NCBI GenBank assembly: GCA_900555955.1
Contig: USNA01000034.1
Location: forward strand, 1 to 7,928
Source of the DNA: an uncultured Collinsella sp.
GTDB lineage: Bacteria; Actinomycetota; Coriobacteriia; Coriobacteriales; Coriobacteriaceae
Direction: 5' to 3'
DNA: 7,928 nucleotides
Shown here: positions 1-6,940 of the stretch, piece after piece
Layout: each line of letters starts with the position of its first letter
Numbering within the stretch: position 1 is the stretch's first letter
Program-made: the position numbers and the translations under genes
Notes under the pieces: generated by a model
What the model saw: only the letters and a program-made list of their open reading frames with translations
What the model was told of the DNA's origin: nothing
Databases searched by the model: none

Positions 1-431
1 GAGTGCGTCATGGAGAAGAAGTCGAGCGAGATGCCACCGAGATTGACGTGGCTGCCGCCCTTGACCTCACGGAACTTGGGCGCGCGAATGCGGAACTCGG
101 AGAGCTTACCCTCGATAAAACCGAGCGTCAGCTTGCTCGAGAAGATGGGCACCTTGTTGTTGAGGTCCTGCAGCAGGTACGGAAGCGAACCGGTGTGGTC
201 CTCGTGGCCGTGGGTGACGACGATGCCGCGGAGCTTCTCCTCGTTCTCCAGGACATAGGTGTAGTCGGGAAGCACCAGGTCGATACCGGGCTGGGAGTCG
301 TCGGGGAACATGAGGCCGGCGTCGACGAGCACCATGTCGTCGCCGCACTCGAAGACCGTCATGTTCTTGCCGATGCCGTCAAGGCCGCCGAGCGGAATGA
401 TCTTCAAGGGAGATGATTTTTTAGCTGCCAT
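1..431 (-). CDS. rnj: Ribonuclease J, N-terminal part (runs off left edge)
   Basis: RNase J is a metallo-beta-lactamase/beta-CASP nuclease with endonuclease and 5'-to-3' exonuclease activity, acting in mRNA decay and rRNA maturation in the cytoplasm of many bacteria lacking RNase E. The 143 complete residues visible start MAAKKSSPLKIIPLGGLDGI; this GGLxxIGKN opening is typical of the family. The zinc-binding motif HGHEDHTG spans residues 74-81 (H74, H76, D78, H79), and the next metal ligand is in MTHS at the edge (H143). The aspartate of DAGLMFPDD (D37) is also typical. The usual length is about 550-600 residues, so roughly three quarters of the gene, including beta-CASP and the C-terminal domain, lies outside. 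ATG at 431 is the first start after in-frame upstream sequence with no family similarity; a purine-rich AAAGGAAA lies about 13 bases upstream, a long spacing. Family assignment is sure; whether this is the J1 or J2 type cannot be told. Confidence 0.95.
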   Translation of the reverse strand, partial: MAAKKSSPLKIIPLGGLDGIGKNMTVFECGDDMVLVDAGLMFPDDSQPGIDLVLPDYTYVLENEEKLRGIVVTHGHEDHTGSLPYLLQDLNNKVPIFSSKLTLGFIEGKLSEFRIRAPKFREVKGGSHVNLGGISLDFFSMTH

Positions 432-674
432 AGGTTCGTGTGGTTTCCTTTCTTCGAAACGGGTCTGGAACAACCGACGGGGCGCTTCTGGCAAACCGAC
501 CGCCGGGAACGTACAAACATGCACCATAGAGTCGATGCAGTAACCACAGTATGATACCCATTTGCCCACCAACAGACCACCCATGCATCAAAGCCCCATC
601 TGAACCTGTGTATCCCGCTGGTCTGGGCTCAGCGGCCCCGGCACGGGCTAAGTTTCCTGCTCTACAGTCCTGCT

Positions 675-711
675 CACGACGGAGGCCACATTAAGTGGCC
701 TCCTGTTCGTG
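675..711. other. Strong GC-rich hairpin upstream of rnj, possible structured RNA or leader element
   Basis: GGAGGCCAC (681-689) and GTGGCCTCC (695-703) form a perfect 9-bp stem around a 5-base ATTAA loop. A second helix, CACGA (675-679) with TCGTG (707-711), extends it after a 1x3 internal loop, giving 14 bp in total. Neither strand has a T-run after the stem, so a normal intrinsic terminator is unlikely. Its position about 245 bases before the rnj start on the minus strand would suit a leader or small RNA; a dispersed intergenic repeat is another possibility. The structure is visible directly; any function is inference. Confidence 0.5.
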
Positions 712-777
712 CGGAACTCGCGATAAACTTAACCCCCACACCCCTCACGCGGCGGGCAACCGTCGTTGGGCTTATCA

Positions 778-829
778 CTGACACGAATAAACCGCTTGTA
801 TATCGTCTGCTGGCTTGGCACGGTACAAT
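778..829 (+). promoter_or_regulatory. Candidate promoter elements for the methyltransferase gene
   Basis: CTGACA (778-783, 5 of 6 to the -35 consensus) is followed after 17 bases by TATCGT (801-806, 4 of 6 to the -10 consensus). A better -10 hexamer, TACAAT, lies at 824-829 but has no -35 at normal spacing (TTGTAT at 796-801 is 22 bases away). Either would give a short 5' UTR before the start at 867. This is a pattern match only. Confidence 0.35.
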
Positions 830-840
830 ACTTGCAGCTT

Positions 841-854
841 TAATTCATGAATTA
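841..854. promoter_or_regulatory. Perfect 14-bp palindrome just before the ribosome binding site
   Basis: TAATTCATGAATTA is a perfect inverted repeat with no spacer, ending one base before the Shine-Dalgarno sequence (855-860). It is AT-only apart from the central CATG, in GC-rich surroundings. If transcription starts after either -10 candidate, it lies at the start of the transcript, where a dimeric repressor could bind. It may be chance; no regulator gene is nearby. Confidence 0.35.
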
Positions 855-860
855 GTGGAG
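855..860 (+). promoter_or_regulatory. Shine-Dalgarno sequence that fixes the methyltransferase start at 867
   Basis: GTGGAG lies six bases before ATG 867. The frame is open to an upstream GTG at 855, but that codon is part of this ribosome binding site, so ATG 867 (MAESRAERKA) is preferred. Confidence 0.7.
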
Positions 861-866
861 TTATTG

Positions 867-2366
867 ATGGCAGAATCTCGTGCGGAGCGTAAGGCTCGTC
901 GTGCTTTGATCGAGGCGGCTGAGGGGTTGGAAGAGAAAAAATCTTCTAAGAAATCCAAGTCGCCTCAGGACGCGAAGGGTAAGTCGGCCAAGGGCAAGGC
1001 TAAGGCCAAGCGTCCCAGCTCTCGTCGGAGCGGGGACAAGGCATCTCAGACTCGCTCCAAGCGCTCGCATAAAGATCCGGTTTCGTCTGCGCGTAAGGCT
1101 GCGGACCCCAAGTCTCCCTGTCCGATCATGAAAGCTTGCGGTGGGTGCACGGCGCTCAATCGTCCTTATAAGAAGCAGTTGGCAGCTAAGCAGGCTGTTA
1201 TGGAGGAGCTTTTTGCTGCTCTATGCGAGCGCGAGGGTATTAGCGTCGACCCCATTCGCGGTATGGGCGTCACCCTGGGCGACCCGGGCAAATATCCTGC
1301 GCCGCGCGGGTTTCGCCATAAGGCCGCCACTCCCTTTGCCCCCGGCAGAGAGGGCGCTGTCCGTTGCGGTTTCTTTGAGCGCGGCACGCACAAGATCGTT
1401 GCCGTACCCGAATGCCCCGTCGAGGCACCGGGCGCCCGTCAGATTCTCAACGGCATCGCACGCGAAGCTGAGCGGCTGCATATTCCCGCCTTTAATGAGG
1501 ACAAGCATCTTGGTTTGCTTCGCTATGCCGTCGTCCGCTGCGGCTGGCGTACCGACCAGGTCATGGTCACGCTCGTGACCGCTCAGCGCGACTTGCCGCA
1601 TGCGCAGGAGTTCTTTGAGGCTGTCGCCGCACTCAATCCGCACATCGTCACCGTCGCCCAAAACATCAACGGACGTCCCGGCAACGCCATCCTCGGCGAG
1701 GAAACCCGCATTGTATATGGCGCCGAGTGCATGCGCGACCAGCTGCTCGGTTGCGAATTCGATATCTCCCCTACCGCGTTTTATCAGACCAACCCGCAAC
1801 AGACCGAGCTGCTCTATCAGCTCGCTATCGACGGCATGGATTTGCACCAGGGCGATGTGCTCATGGATGCCTACTGTGGCAGCGGTGACATCGGGCTGTG
1901 GGCAGCGGCTTAAGTGCTGCGCGTCTGTGCGGGCGGGCCCGTCGCCGTGGCCGCAGCCAAAGCCGCCCAGGACAAGGGCATCGGCATTATGCTGCTTGGC
2001 GTGGAGCGCAACCACGCCGGCATCGCTGACGCACGTCGCAACGCCGAGCTCAACGGCCTTACTCGCAACGCATGGTTTATGGCCGACGATGCCACCGATT
2101 ACATCCTAGATGCCGCCGACAACAACGAGCGGATCGATGTCCTTTCCATCGATCCGCCGCGCGCCGGCTCCACCCCCGAGTTCCTCGAAGCTGCCTGCCC
2201 CCCTCAGCCGCGCCGCCTCACCTATATCAGCTGCAACCCCGTGACCCAAGAGCGCGACCTGCATCAGCTCTTCGACGGAGGCTATCGCCTGCTCAAGATC
2301 ACGCCCGTCGACATGTTCCCCCATACCGACCACACCGAAACCGTAGCGGTCCTCGAACGCCGCTAA
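867..2366 (+). pseudogene. rlmD: TrmA/RlmD-family 23S rRNA m5U methyltransferase, interrupted by an in-frame TAA
   Basis: The intact family transfers a methyl group from SAM to C5 of uridine in 23S rRNA (or tRNA for TrmA) using a [4Fe-4S]-containing N-terminal part and a Rossmann methyltransferase domain. The first part (867-1913, 348 residues) has a Lys/Arg/Ser-rich, probably disordered extension (residues 1-84), cluster cysteines C85, C91, C94 (CGGC) and probably C183 (PECPVE), the AFYQTNPQQTELLY motif (304-317) and SAM motif I DAYCGSG (334-340). TAA at 1911-1913 then stops the frame. The same frame continues to 2366 with GVERN (motif II), DPPRAG (motif IV), SCNPVT with the catalytic Cys (codon 2232-2234) and the HTETV general-base motif. 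A single substitution in the TAA would restore about 499 residues. The separated halves lack either catalysis or motif I, so activity is unlikely without readthrough. There is no good ribosome binding site for the second half. RlmD versus RlmCD specificity cannot be decided. Confidence 0.85.
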
Positions 2367-2389
2367 CCAACCTCAGTAGATTTTTGGGA

Positions 2390-2436
2390 CAAGAAAGGGG
2401 GCGACCCGTCTGGGCCGCCCCCTTTCTTGGTTTATT
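2390..2436 (+). terminator. Intrinsic terminator after the methyltransferase, probably bidirectional
   Basis: CAAGAAAGGGGGCG (2390-2403) pairs perfectly with CGCCCCCTTTCTTG (2416-2429), 14 bp, and the loop can add three further pairs (CCC 2405-2407 with GGG 2412-2414). The plus strand continues GTTTATT. The gene behind it ends at 2366 and the convergent gene ends at 2444, so one hairpin can serve both; the stem ends in CCCTTTCTT in either direction, but neither side has a long T-run. Confidence 0.8.
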
Positions 2437-2443
2437 AATTCCG

Positions 2444-3265
2444 CTACATCCCCTTGCGCAGGTCGCACACGCCGGCTGCCGCCATCTCGCGCAGCAGCGT
2501 CTCGCGATCGCGCGTCACGATCAGATCCAACGGGAAGTGAATCTCGTCGAGCATCTTGCGAGCGTAATCGAGCTTACCAATGGCCATGCCAATGTGCGCA
2601 TCGGTCGAAACGCCAATGCCCACGCCCAGCTCGGCGCAGCGCTCAGCGATCTTGCGGCATACGGCCCAATGCTCAGTGTCAACACCGTGTTCAAGACTAT
2701 GGTTGTTGATCTCGATAATCTTGTGCTTGGCCTTAGCCGCCAACAGCACCTCGTCGATATCGAACGGCACGCCCGAACGCCCCGTGTGACCCAGCATGAA
2801 CACCTTGGGGTGCTCCAGGGCATTGATATACATCTCGGTCGCCTGGGCCAGCGTCGCGCCCTCAGCAATCTGTGGATTATGCACGCTTGCAACCAAATAA
2901 TCCAAATTACGCGTAACCAAATCGAACAGCGAATGCTGACGACTGTACGAATCGCCAGCGATATCGAGCGTGACAGGAGTGTCCTCGCCAAACAGGCTTC
3001 CGTCCAGCGAAACGATATCGGCCTCGGCACCACGCAGCACCAGCACGCCGCTCCAAATGCGCGGCCAGATATCCTGGTTGATAAAGAATTGGTAACTGCG
3101 CAGGTCATTGGGACAAGCCGTAACCATAGAGCTCAGATGGTCGGCAGACCCGAGCACCTGCAGGCCACGCTCTGCCGCCCAGTACACATTCTCCTCAATG
3201 GTCGAATATGCATGCGCAGAGAACATCGTATGGGTATGAATGTCACAAGAAAGCAGGTAGGGCAT
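2444..3265 (-). CDS. PHP-domain metal-dependent phosphoesterase (YcdX-like)
   Basis: This 273-residue protein is of the polymerase-and-histidinol-phosphatase (PHP) family, cytoplasmic hydrolases that bind two or three metals and cleave phosphate esters. Likely ligands are visible in order: DIHTH (H10, H12), H18, ADH (D42, H43), GAEAD (E81), SVHN (H129), GHTGR (H160), NNHS (H189) and STDAHIG (D222, H224). The DIHTHTxxSxHA opening and the GHTGR block resemble E. coli YcdX and its relatives, at similar length (YcdX is about 245). True substrate is unknown; histidinol phosphate is possible but there are no his genes here. The start ATG at 3265 has an AAGGAG (3271-3276) at 5-base spacing. It runs tail-to-tail with the methyltransferase gene and follows the aminotransferase gene after 165 bases. 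Its metal site looks complete. Confidence 0.88.
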   Translation of the reverse strand: MPYLLSCDIHTHTMFSAHAYSTIEENVYWAAERGLQVLGSADHLSSMVTACPNDLRSYQFFINQDIWPRIWSGVLVLRGAEADIVSLDGSLFGEDTPVTLDIAGDSYSRQHSLFDLVTRNLDYLVASVHNPQIAEGATLAQATEMYINALEHPKVFMLGHTGRSGVPFDIDEVLLAAKAKHKIIEINNHSLEHGVDTEHWAVCRKIAERCAELGVGIGVSTDAHIGMAIGKLDYARKMLDEIHFPLDLIVTRDRETLLREMAAAGVCDLRKGM

Positions 3266-3302
3266 CAGGTCTCCTTATCTGGCACGGCCGTCGCTTATAT
3301 TC

Positions 3303-3332
3303 ATTGTACGCATTGCCTTCGATAGTCGTAAA
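3303..3332 (-). promoter_or_regulatory. Candidate promoter of the PHP hydrolase gene
   Basis: On the minus strand TTTACG (3327-3332, 4 of 6) is followed by 18 bases and TACAAT (3303-3308, 5 of 6). It lies about 40 bases before the start codon, behind a strong ribosome binding site, which suggests the gene is not transcribed only with the aminotransferase. Pattern match only. Confidence 0.45.
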
Positions 3333-3365
3333 ACCACTCCATCCCAAAGACACAACGTCCATGAC

Positions 3366-3396
3366 AACGGGGTCCGGCTTAACACCAAACCCCGTT
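3366..3396 (-). terminator. Hairpin downstream of the aminotransferase, weak terminator candidate
   Basis: AACGGGG (3366-3372) pairs with CCCCGTT (3390-3396), and up to five more pairs, two of them G-U in the minus-strand transcript, continue inward around a 7-base loop. It lies 35 bases after the aminotransferase stop codon. No T-run follows on the minus strand, so it may be an attenuating or 3'-end-stabilising hairpin rather than a full terminator. Confidence 0.35.
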
Positions 3397-3430
3397 TCAC
3401 GTAAAACATTGTAGGCAGAGCGCTTTACTT

Positions 3431-4615
3431 TTAACGATACTCGTCCGCCAACTGTTTCCAAGCGGGTAGCGAATTGACAATCGTTTCGTAACTCACGCAA
3501 TAGCCCAGGCGGAACCAACCCGGCATACCAAAGCTGTCCGAGGGAACCGCAAGCAACTCATACTTCTTTGCGCGCTCGCAAAACGCATTCGCATCGGGCT
3601 CCAATGCTTTCACCCATAGGTAGAACGCGCCATCCGGCTCAACATAGGTGTAGCCATACTCCGCTAGTGCGTCGGTAAGCGCGGTGCGGTTGCGTGCATA
3701 GGCCTCAACGTCACTCGGCTCATCGATGCAGTCGATAATTACGCGCTGAAAGAGCGCCGGCGCGCACACGAAGCCCAGCGTACGGGCGGCACCGGCAACG
3801 GCCGGCATCAGACGGGCAGCCTGCGGATTGGTGTTGGGAACCAAGATCCACCCCACGCGCTCACCCGGCAGCGACAGCGACTTGGAATACGAGTAGCACA
3901 CGATGGTGTGCTCGTAGATCGAGGGCACCCAAGGCACCTCGGCACCGTACACGATCTCGCGGTACGGCTCATCCGAGATGAGCATAATCGGATTCTCGGG
4001 ATCGCGCTGAGCGTTGGCCTCGCGCAGAACATTGGCCAGTCGCGTCAGCGTGTCGCGCGTATATACGGCACCGGTCGGGTTGTTGGGCGAGTCGATAATG
4101 ACGGCTGCCGTCTTGTCGGTGATCGCCTTGAATACGTTATCCACGCTCAGCTGGAATGTGTCCTCGTTGGCAAGCGCCTCGGCACACGTGCAGCCGGCCT
4201 TCTCAATCCAAACGCGATACTCCGGAAAGTACGGGGCGATAACAATAACCTCGTCGCCCGGATTCGTAACGGCGTTGAGCGCGCAGGTGAGCGAAGCCGC
4301 GGCACCCACCGTCATAAAGACGTCTTTGCCCTCATAGCTCGTGCCAAAGCGGCGGTTGAGCGATTCGGCCACAGCGGCACGACATTGCGGCAGGCCCGGT
4401 GCGGGCGTGTAGCCGTGCAGCTGGTCGCTCGGCAGCTCCAGGGCCTTCTTAATGGACTCCGCCACAGCAGCGGGTGCCGGAACGCTCGGATTGCCCAGCG
4501 AAAAATCGAATACGTTTTCCGCACCGATCTGCGCCTTGCGCTCAAGGCCATAGCTAAAAATCTCACGGATGATGGAGCTTTCCGCACCGCGAGCATACAT
4601 GGTTTCGTTGATCAT
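3431..4615 (-). CDS. Pyridoxal-phosphate aminotransferase, class I/II (AspC-like fold type I)
   Basis: This 394-residue protein matches the usual length of fold type I aminotransferases, which move an amino group between an amino acid and a 2-oxo acid in the cytoplasm. Visible motifs: FSLGNPS (38-44), a cofactor phosphate-binding stretch GAAAS (104-108), SPNNPTG (176-182, with N179 near the PLP ring), SDEPY (214-218, D215 and Y218), and SYSKSLSLPGERVG (242-255) with K245 as the Schiff-base lysine and R253. R369 in WFRLGY is the expected substrate carboxylate-binding arginine. All key residues are present. Subfamily I-gamma-type enzymes with this layout use aspartate, alanine or aromatic substrates; I cannot choose. 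ATG 4615 is preferred: AAAGGGG lies five bases upstream and MINETMYARG begins just before family similarity. The frame is open to an ATG at 4714, but that extension lies over a palindrome. A lone TACAAT (4640-4645, minus) is a possible -10. Confidence 0.92.
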   Translation of the reverse strand: MINETMYARGAESSIIREIFSYGLERKAQIGAENVFDFSLGNPSVPAPAAVAESIKKALELPSDQLHGYTPAPGLPQCRAAVAESLNRRFGTSYEGKDVFMTVGAAASLTCALNAVTNPGDEVIVIAPYFPEYRVWIEKAGCTCAEALANEDTFQLSVDNVFKAITDKTAAVIIDSPNNPTGAVYTRDTLTRLANVLREANAQRDPENPIMLISDEPYREIVYGAEVPWVPSIYEHTIVCYSYSKSLSLPGERVGWILVPNTNPQAARLMPAVAGAARTLGFVCAPALFQRVIIDCIDEPSDVEAYARNRTALTDALAEYGYTYVEPDGAFYLWVKALEPDANAFCERAKKYELLAVPSDSFGMPGWFRLGYCVSYETIVNSLPAWKQLADEYR

Positions 4616-4679
4616 CTGTTCCCCTTTCGCATAGGCGGTATTGTACGCTTTAGTTGAGCAAAGTGCCGCAGCAATGTTA

Positions 4680-4731
4680 ATTGGGGACAGACTTAAATGC
4701 GTGAAAACGCTCATTTAAGTCTGTCCCCAAT
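4680..4731. repeat. REP/MITE-like palindrome (20-bp arms)
   Basis: TTGGGGACAGACTTAAATG (4681-4699) and its exact reverse complement (4712-4730) flank 12 bases that can form a small CGT-GAAA-ACG stem with a GAAA loop; the A4680-T4731 pair makes 20-bp arms. The GGGGACAG end is like the ends of REP-type palindromes moved by RAYT (REP-associated Y1 tyrosine) transposases in many bacteria; that comparison is from memory. It sits in the 185-base gap between the ftsH terminator and the aminotransferase start. No transposase gene is present, so it would be a non-autonomous copy mobilised in trans. There is no flanking T-run for a terminator role. Confidence 0.75.
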
Positions 4732-4753
4732 CAACAGATGGCCCCATATCGCT

Positions 4754-4789
4754 AAAAAAAGCCTCCGCAGGTTTCCCCGCGGAGGCTTT
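4754..4789 (-). terminator. Intrinsic terminator of hpt-ftsH
   Basis: On the minus strand GCCTCCGC (4779-4786) pairs with GCGGAGGC (4761-4768) around a 10-base loop, AAA/TTT adds three pairs, and a run of seven T (4754-4760 on the plus strand as A) ends it. It starts about 12 bases after the ftsH stop codon. This is a textbook intrinsic terminator. Confidence 0.92.
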
Positions 4790-4800
4790 CGCCACAAAGA

Positions 4801-6939
4801 CTATTTGTCGTCGTCGGCGTCGGCATCGGCGTTGACGGCATGGTCATCGCCAGCGCCATCGGATGCCACTTCGGCATCCTCCTGCATGGCCGCCTGCGCA
4901 AAAGCCGCGGCATCAGCCGCCAGCTCCTCCTCGCTCATACGAGGCGCGCGCTTTTTGGTCGGCATACCGGCCGCCTTGGCATTGCGCTCCTCCTTGGCCG
5001 CCAGGATATCGCCCTCGCGCTCAAGGTAGGCATCCCACTCGTTGTCGAGCAGGGCATTCACGGCGTCGCCTTCGACGGTCTCGCGCTCAAGCAGCACCTT
5101 CGCCATCAGATCAAGCTGATCGCGACGGGCATCCAGAATCTCGACCGCGCGGCGATGGGCCTCGCGCATAATGCGCTGGACCTCGATATCGATGCGACGC
5201 GCCGTCTCCTCGGAGTAATCCTGGTGATCGGCGTAATCGCGGCCAAGGAACACCTGATGCTGCGCCTCGCCAAACACTTGCGTGCCGAGTTCCTCGCTCA
5301 TGCCCAGGCGCGTGACCATTTCGCGCGCCATCTTGGTTGCGCGCTCCAGGTCGTTGCTCGCGCCCGACGTGATGTCGTCGCACATGAGTTCCTCGGCAAC
5401 GCGACCGCCCAAGAACACGGCAAGCTCGTCGAGCATCTCGTTCTTGGTCTTGAGGAAGTGATCCTCCTGCGGAAGCTGCAACGTGTAGCCCAGAGCCTGG
5501 CCGCGGCTGACAATCGAAATCTTATGAACCGGATCGGAGTGTTCCAAGATGTGACCCACCAGGGCATGGCCGCTCTCATGATAGGCAATCGTGGTGCGCT
5601 CGGCCTCGGTCATCACGCGACCCTTGCGTTGCGGTCCGGCAATCACGCGCTCCATCGACTCCTCGACCTCGTCCATCGAGATCACGGAACGATGGCGGCG
5701 AGCGGCCAGCAGCGCAGATTCGTTGAGCAGGTTTGCCAGATCGGCACCGGTAAAGCCAACGGTCATCTGGGCGAGCTTCTCAAACTTAACGTCCTCGTCC
5801 ATCGGCTTATTCTCGGCATGTACGCGCAAGATCTGCTCGCGACCCTTTACGTCCGGACGGTCGACCGTGACCTGACGATCAAAACGACCGGGGCGCAGCA
5901 ATGCCGGATCCAGAATATCGGGGCGATTGGTTGCGGCGATCAGGATGACCGACTCGCTTTCCTCAAAACCGTCCATCTCGACCAGCAGCTGGTTGAGCGT
6001 CTGCTCGCGCTCGTCGTGACCGCCGCCTAGGCCGGCTCCGCGCTGACGTCCCACGACATCGATCTCGTCAATAAAGATGATCGACGGAGCCTGAGACTTG
6101 GCCTCCTTAAAGAGGTCGCGCACGCGGCTGGCGCCGACGCCCACGAACATCTCGACAAAGTCAGAGCCCGAGATGCTAAAGAACGGCACGCCTGCCTCGC
6201 CGGCAACGGCCTTAGCCAGCAGCGTCTTACCGGTACCCGGAGGACCAACCAGCAAAACGCCGCGCGGAATCTTGGCACCCAGCTTGCGATAGCGGTCCGG
6301 ATCGCTCAGGAAGTCGCGGATCTCCTCGAGCTCCTCGACGGCCTCGTCCACGCCGGCAACGTCCTCGAACTTTACCTTGGGACGCGTAGCCTCGTTAGTC
6401 TTGGCGTTGGTCTTGCCAAACTGCATGTTCCTGTTATTGGCGCCCATCATCTGGCGCATAAAGTAGAACATGATGGCGATCAGGGCGATCGTCGGCAGCA
6501 CGCTCATCGCCAAGTCGCCCCAAAAATCGGGGTCGTTGGTGTTGACGATATACTTGGTGTCGGGGTGCTCCGCCATAAGCTCGGCAAGCGAATCGGAGCC
6601 GACATAGGTCGAGGAAAAGCTCTTGAGCTCGCTCGTATCGCCCTTGTCCTTTTTTGTCTTCCAGTAATGACCCGCCACGCTTCCGTCTTGAACCGTATAG
6701 GTCAAATCTTCGACGCGATCCTGCTTAATGGCGCTGACCATCTCGCTCGTCGCGAGCTTAACGGTATTGCTGGAGCTGGCAAAACCGGAGCCCATATTAA
6801 AGAAGGCATAGCCCAGAAGCGCGCAAGCCAAAAGAAAATACAGCCAGCCCGTACGCGTGGGCTTCTTGCCTCCGGGCATCCCCGGGATCTTAGGCTCCCG
6901 GGGAGTCTGGGAATTGTTGTCGTTACGGTCGTCGGGCAT
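4801..6939 (-). CDS. ftsH: ATP-dependent zinc metalloprotease FtsH
   Basis: FtsH is a hexameric, membrane-anchored AAA+ protease that unfolds and degrades misassembled membrane proteins and some short-lived cytosolic regulators. Order in this 712-residue protein: cytoplasmic N-terminus, TM1 (about 32-49), an extracytoplasmic domain (about 50-141), TM2 (about 142-161), then AAA+ domain with Walker A GPPGTGKT (232-239), pore motif MFVG (264-267), Walker B IIFIDEID (287-294), and second region of homology with arginines R349 and R352. The zinc site is HESGH (454-458) with D530 in SNDLERAT as third ligand. All catalytic residues are present. It is longer than the usual 610-650 owing to a long hydrophilic N-terminus and an acidic Ala/Asp-rich tail (about 668-712). 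It begins one base after the hpt stop; its GGAGG lies inside the hpt 3' end, 12 bases before ATG. That layout suggests translation coupled to hpt. Confidence 0.98.
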   Translation of the reverse strand: MPDDRNDNNSQTPREPKIPGMPGGKKPTRTGWLYFLLACALLGYAFFNMGSGFASSSNTVKLATSEMVSAIKQDRVEDLTYTVQDGSVAGHYWKTKKDKGDTSELKSFSSTYVGSDSLAELMAEHPDTKYIVNTNDPDFWGDLAMSVLPTIALIAIMFYFMRQMMGANNRNMQFGKTNAKTNEATRPKVKFEDVAGVDEAVEELEEIRDFLSDPDRYRKLGAKIPRGVLLVGPPGTGKTLLAKAVAGEAGVPFFSISGSDFVEMFVGVGASRVRDLFKEAKSQAPSIIFIDEIDVVGRQRGAGLGGGHDEREQTLNQLLVEMDGFEESESVILIAATNRPDILDPALLRPGRFDRQVTVDRPDVKGREQILRVHAENKPMDEDVKFEKLAQMTVGFTGADLANLLNESALLAARRHRSVISMDEVEESMERVIAGPQRKGRVMTEAERTTIAYHESGHALVGHILEHSDPVHKISIVSRGQALGYTLQLPQEDHFLKTKNEMLDELAVFLGGRVAEELMCDDITSGASNDLERATKMAREMVTRLGMSEELGTQVFGEAQHQVFLGRDYADHQDYSEETARRIDIEVQRIMREAHRRAVEILDARRDQLDLMAKVLLERETVEGDAVNALLDNEWDAYLEREGDILAAKEERNAKAAGMPTKKRAPRMSEEELAADAAAFAQAAMQEDAEVASDGAGDDHAVNADADADDDK

Positions 6940-6940
6940 C

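Larger units (their letters stand above)
432..866. other. Divergent intergenic region between rnj and the methyltransferase gene
   Basis: No coding sequence is convincing in these 435 bases. They must hold the promoters of both flanking divergent genes. On the minus strand a TATCAT -10-like hexamer (551-556) is the best rnj candidate but has no good -35. On the plus strand there are two weak promoter candidates near 778-829. The middle part, about 611-711, is rich in local inverted repeats: CCGCTG (615-620) with CAGCGG (630-635), and the strong hairpin 675-711. If rnj is transcribed from upstream of these, they would form a structured 5' leader of more than 200 bases. No tRNA, tmRNA, SRP RNA or RNase P signature was recognised by eye. 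Confidence 0.6.

Noticed and set aside
3..416. A 137-residue plus-strand open frame at the left edge
   Set aside because: It is the antisense shadow of the RNase J N-terminus on the minus strand, which has the HxHxDH motif.
432..854. tRNA, SRP RNA, tmRNA, RNase P RNA or T-box in the rnj upstream region
   Set aside because: The conserved signature sequences of these RNAs (T-loop, GGAAGCA-type apical loop, T-box core, P4 strands) were not found by eye on either strand.
855..866. GTG 855 as start of the methyltransferase
   Set aside because: The GTG is part of the Shine-Dalgarno sequence GTGGAG for ATG 867.
1221..2015. A 264-residue minus-strand open frame opposite the methyltransferase
   Set aside because: No motif, antisense to the motif-rich plus-strand frame, and explained by GC-rich codon bias.
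2072..3325. A 417-residue plus-strand open frame across the methyltransferase end and the PHP gene
   Set aside because: It runs antisense to the PHP gene, through a terminator hairpin, has arginine/histidine-rich composition typical of a GC-rich shadow frame, and has no family motif.
4616..4714. A 33-residue N-terminal extension of the aminotransferase starting at 4714
   Set aside because: The extension starts in the REP-like palindrome, has no family similarity, and a good ribosome binding site precedes ATG 4615.
4840..6030. A 396-residue plus-strand open frame within ftsH
   Set aside because: It is antisense to the unmistakable ftsH coding sequence and shows no domain.
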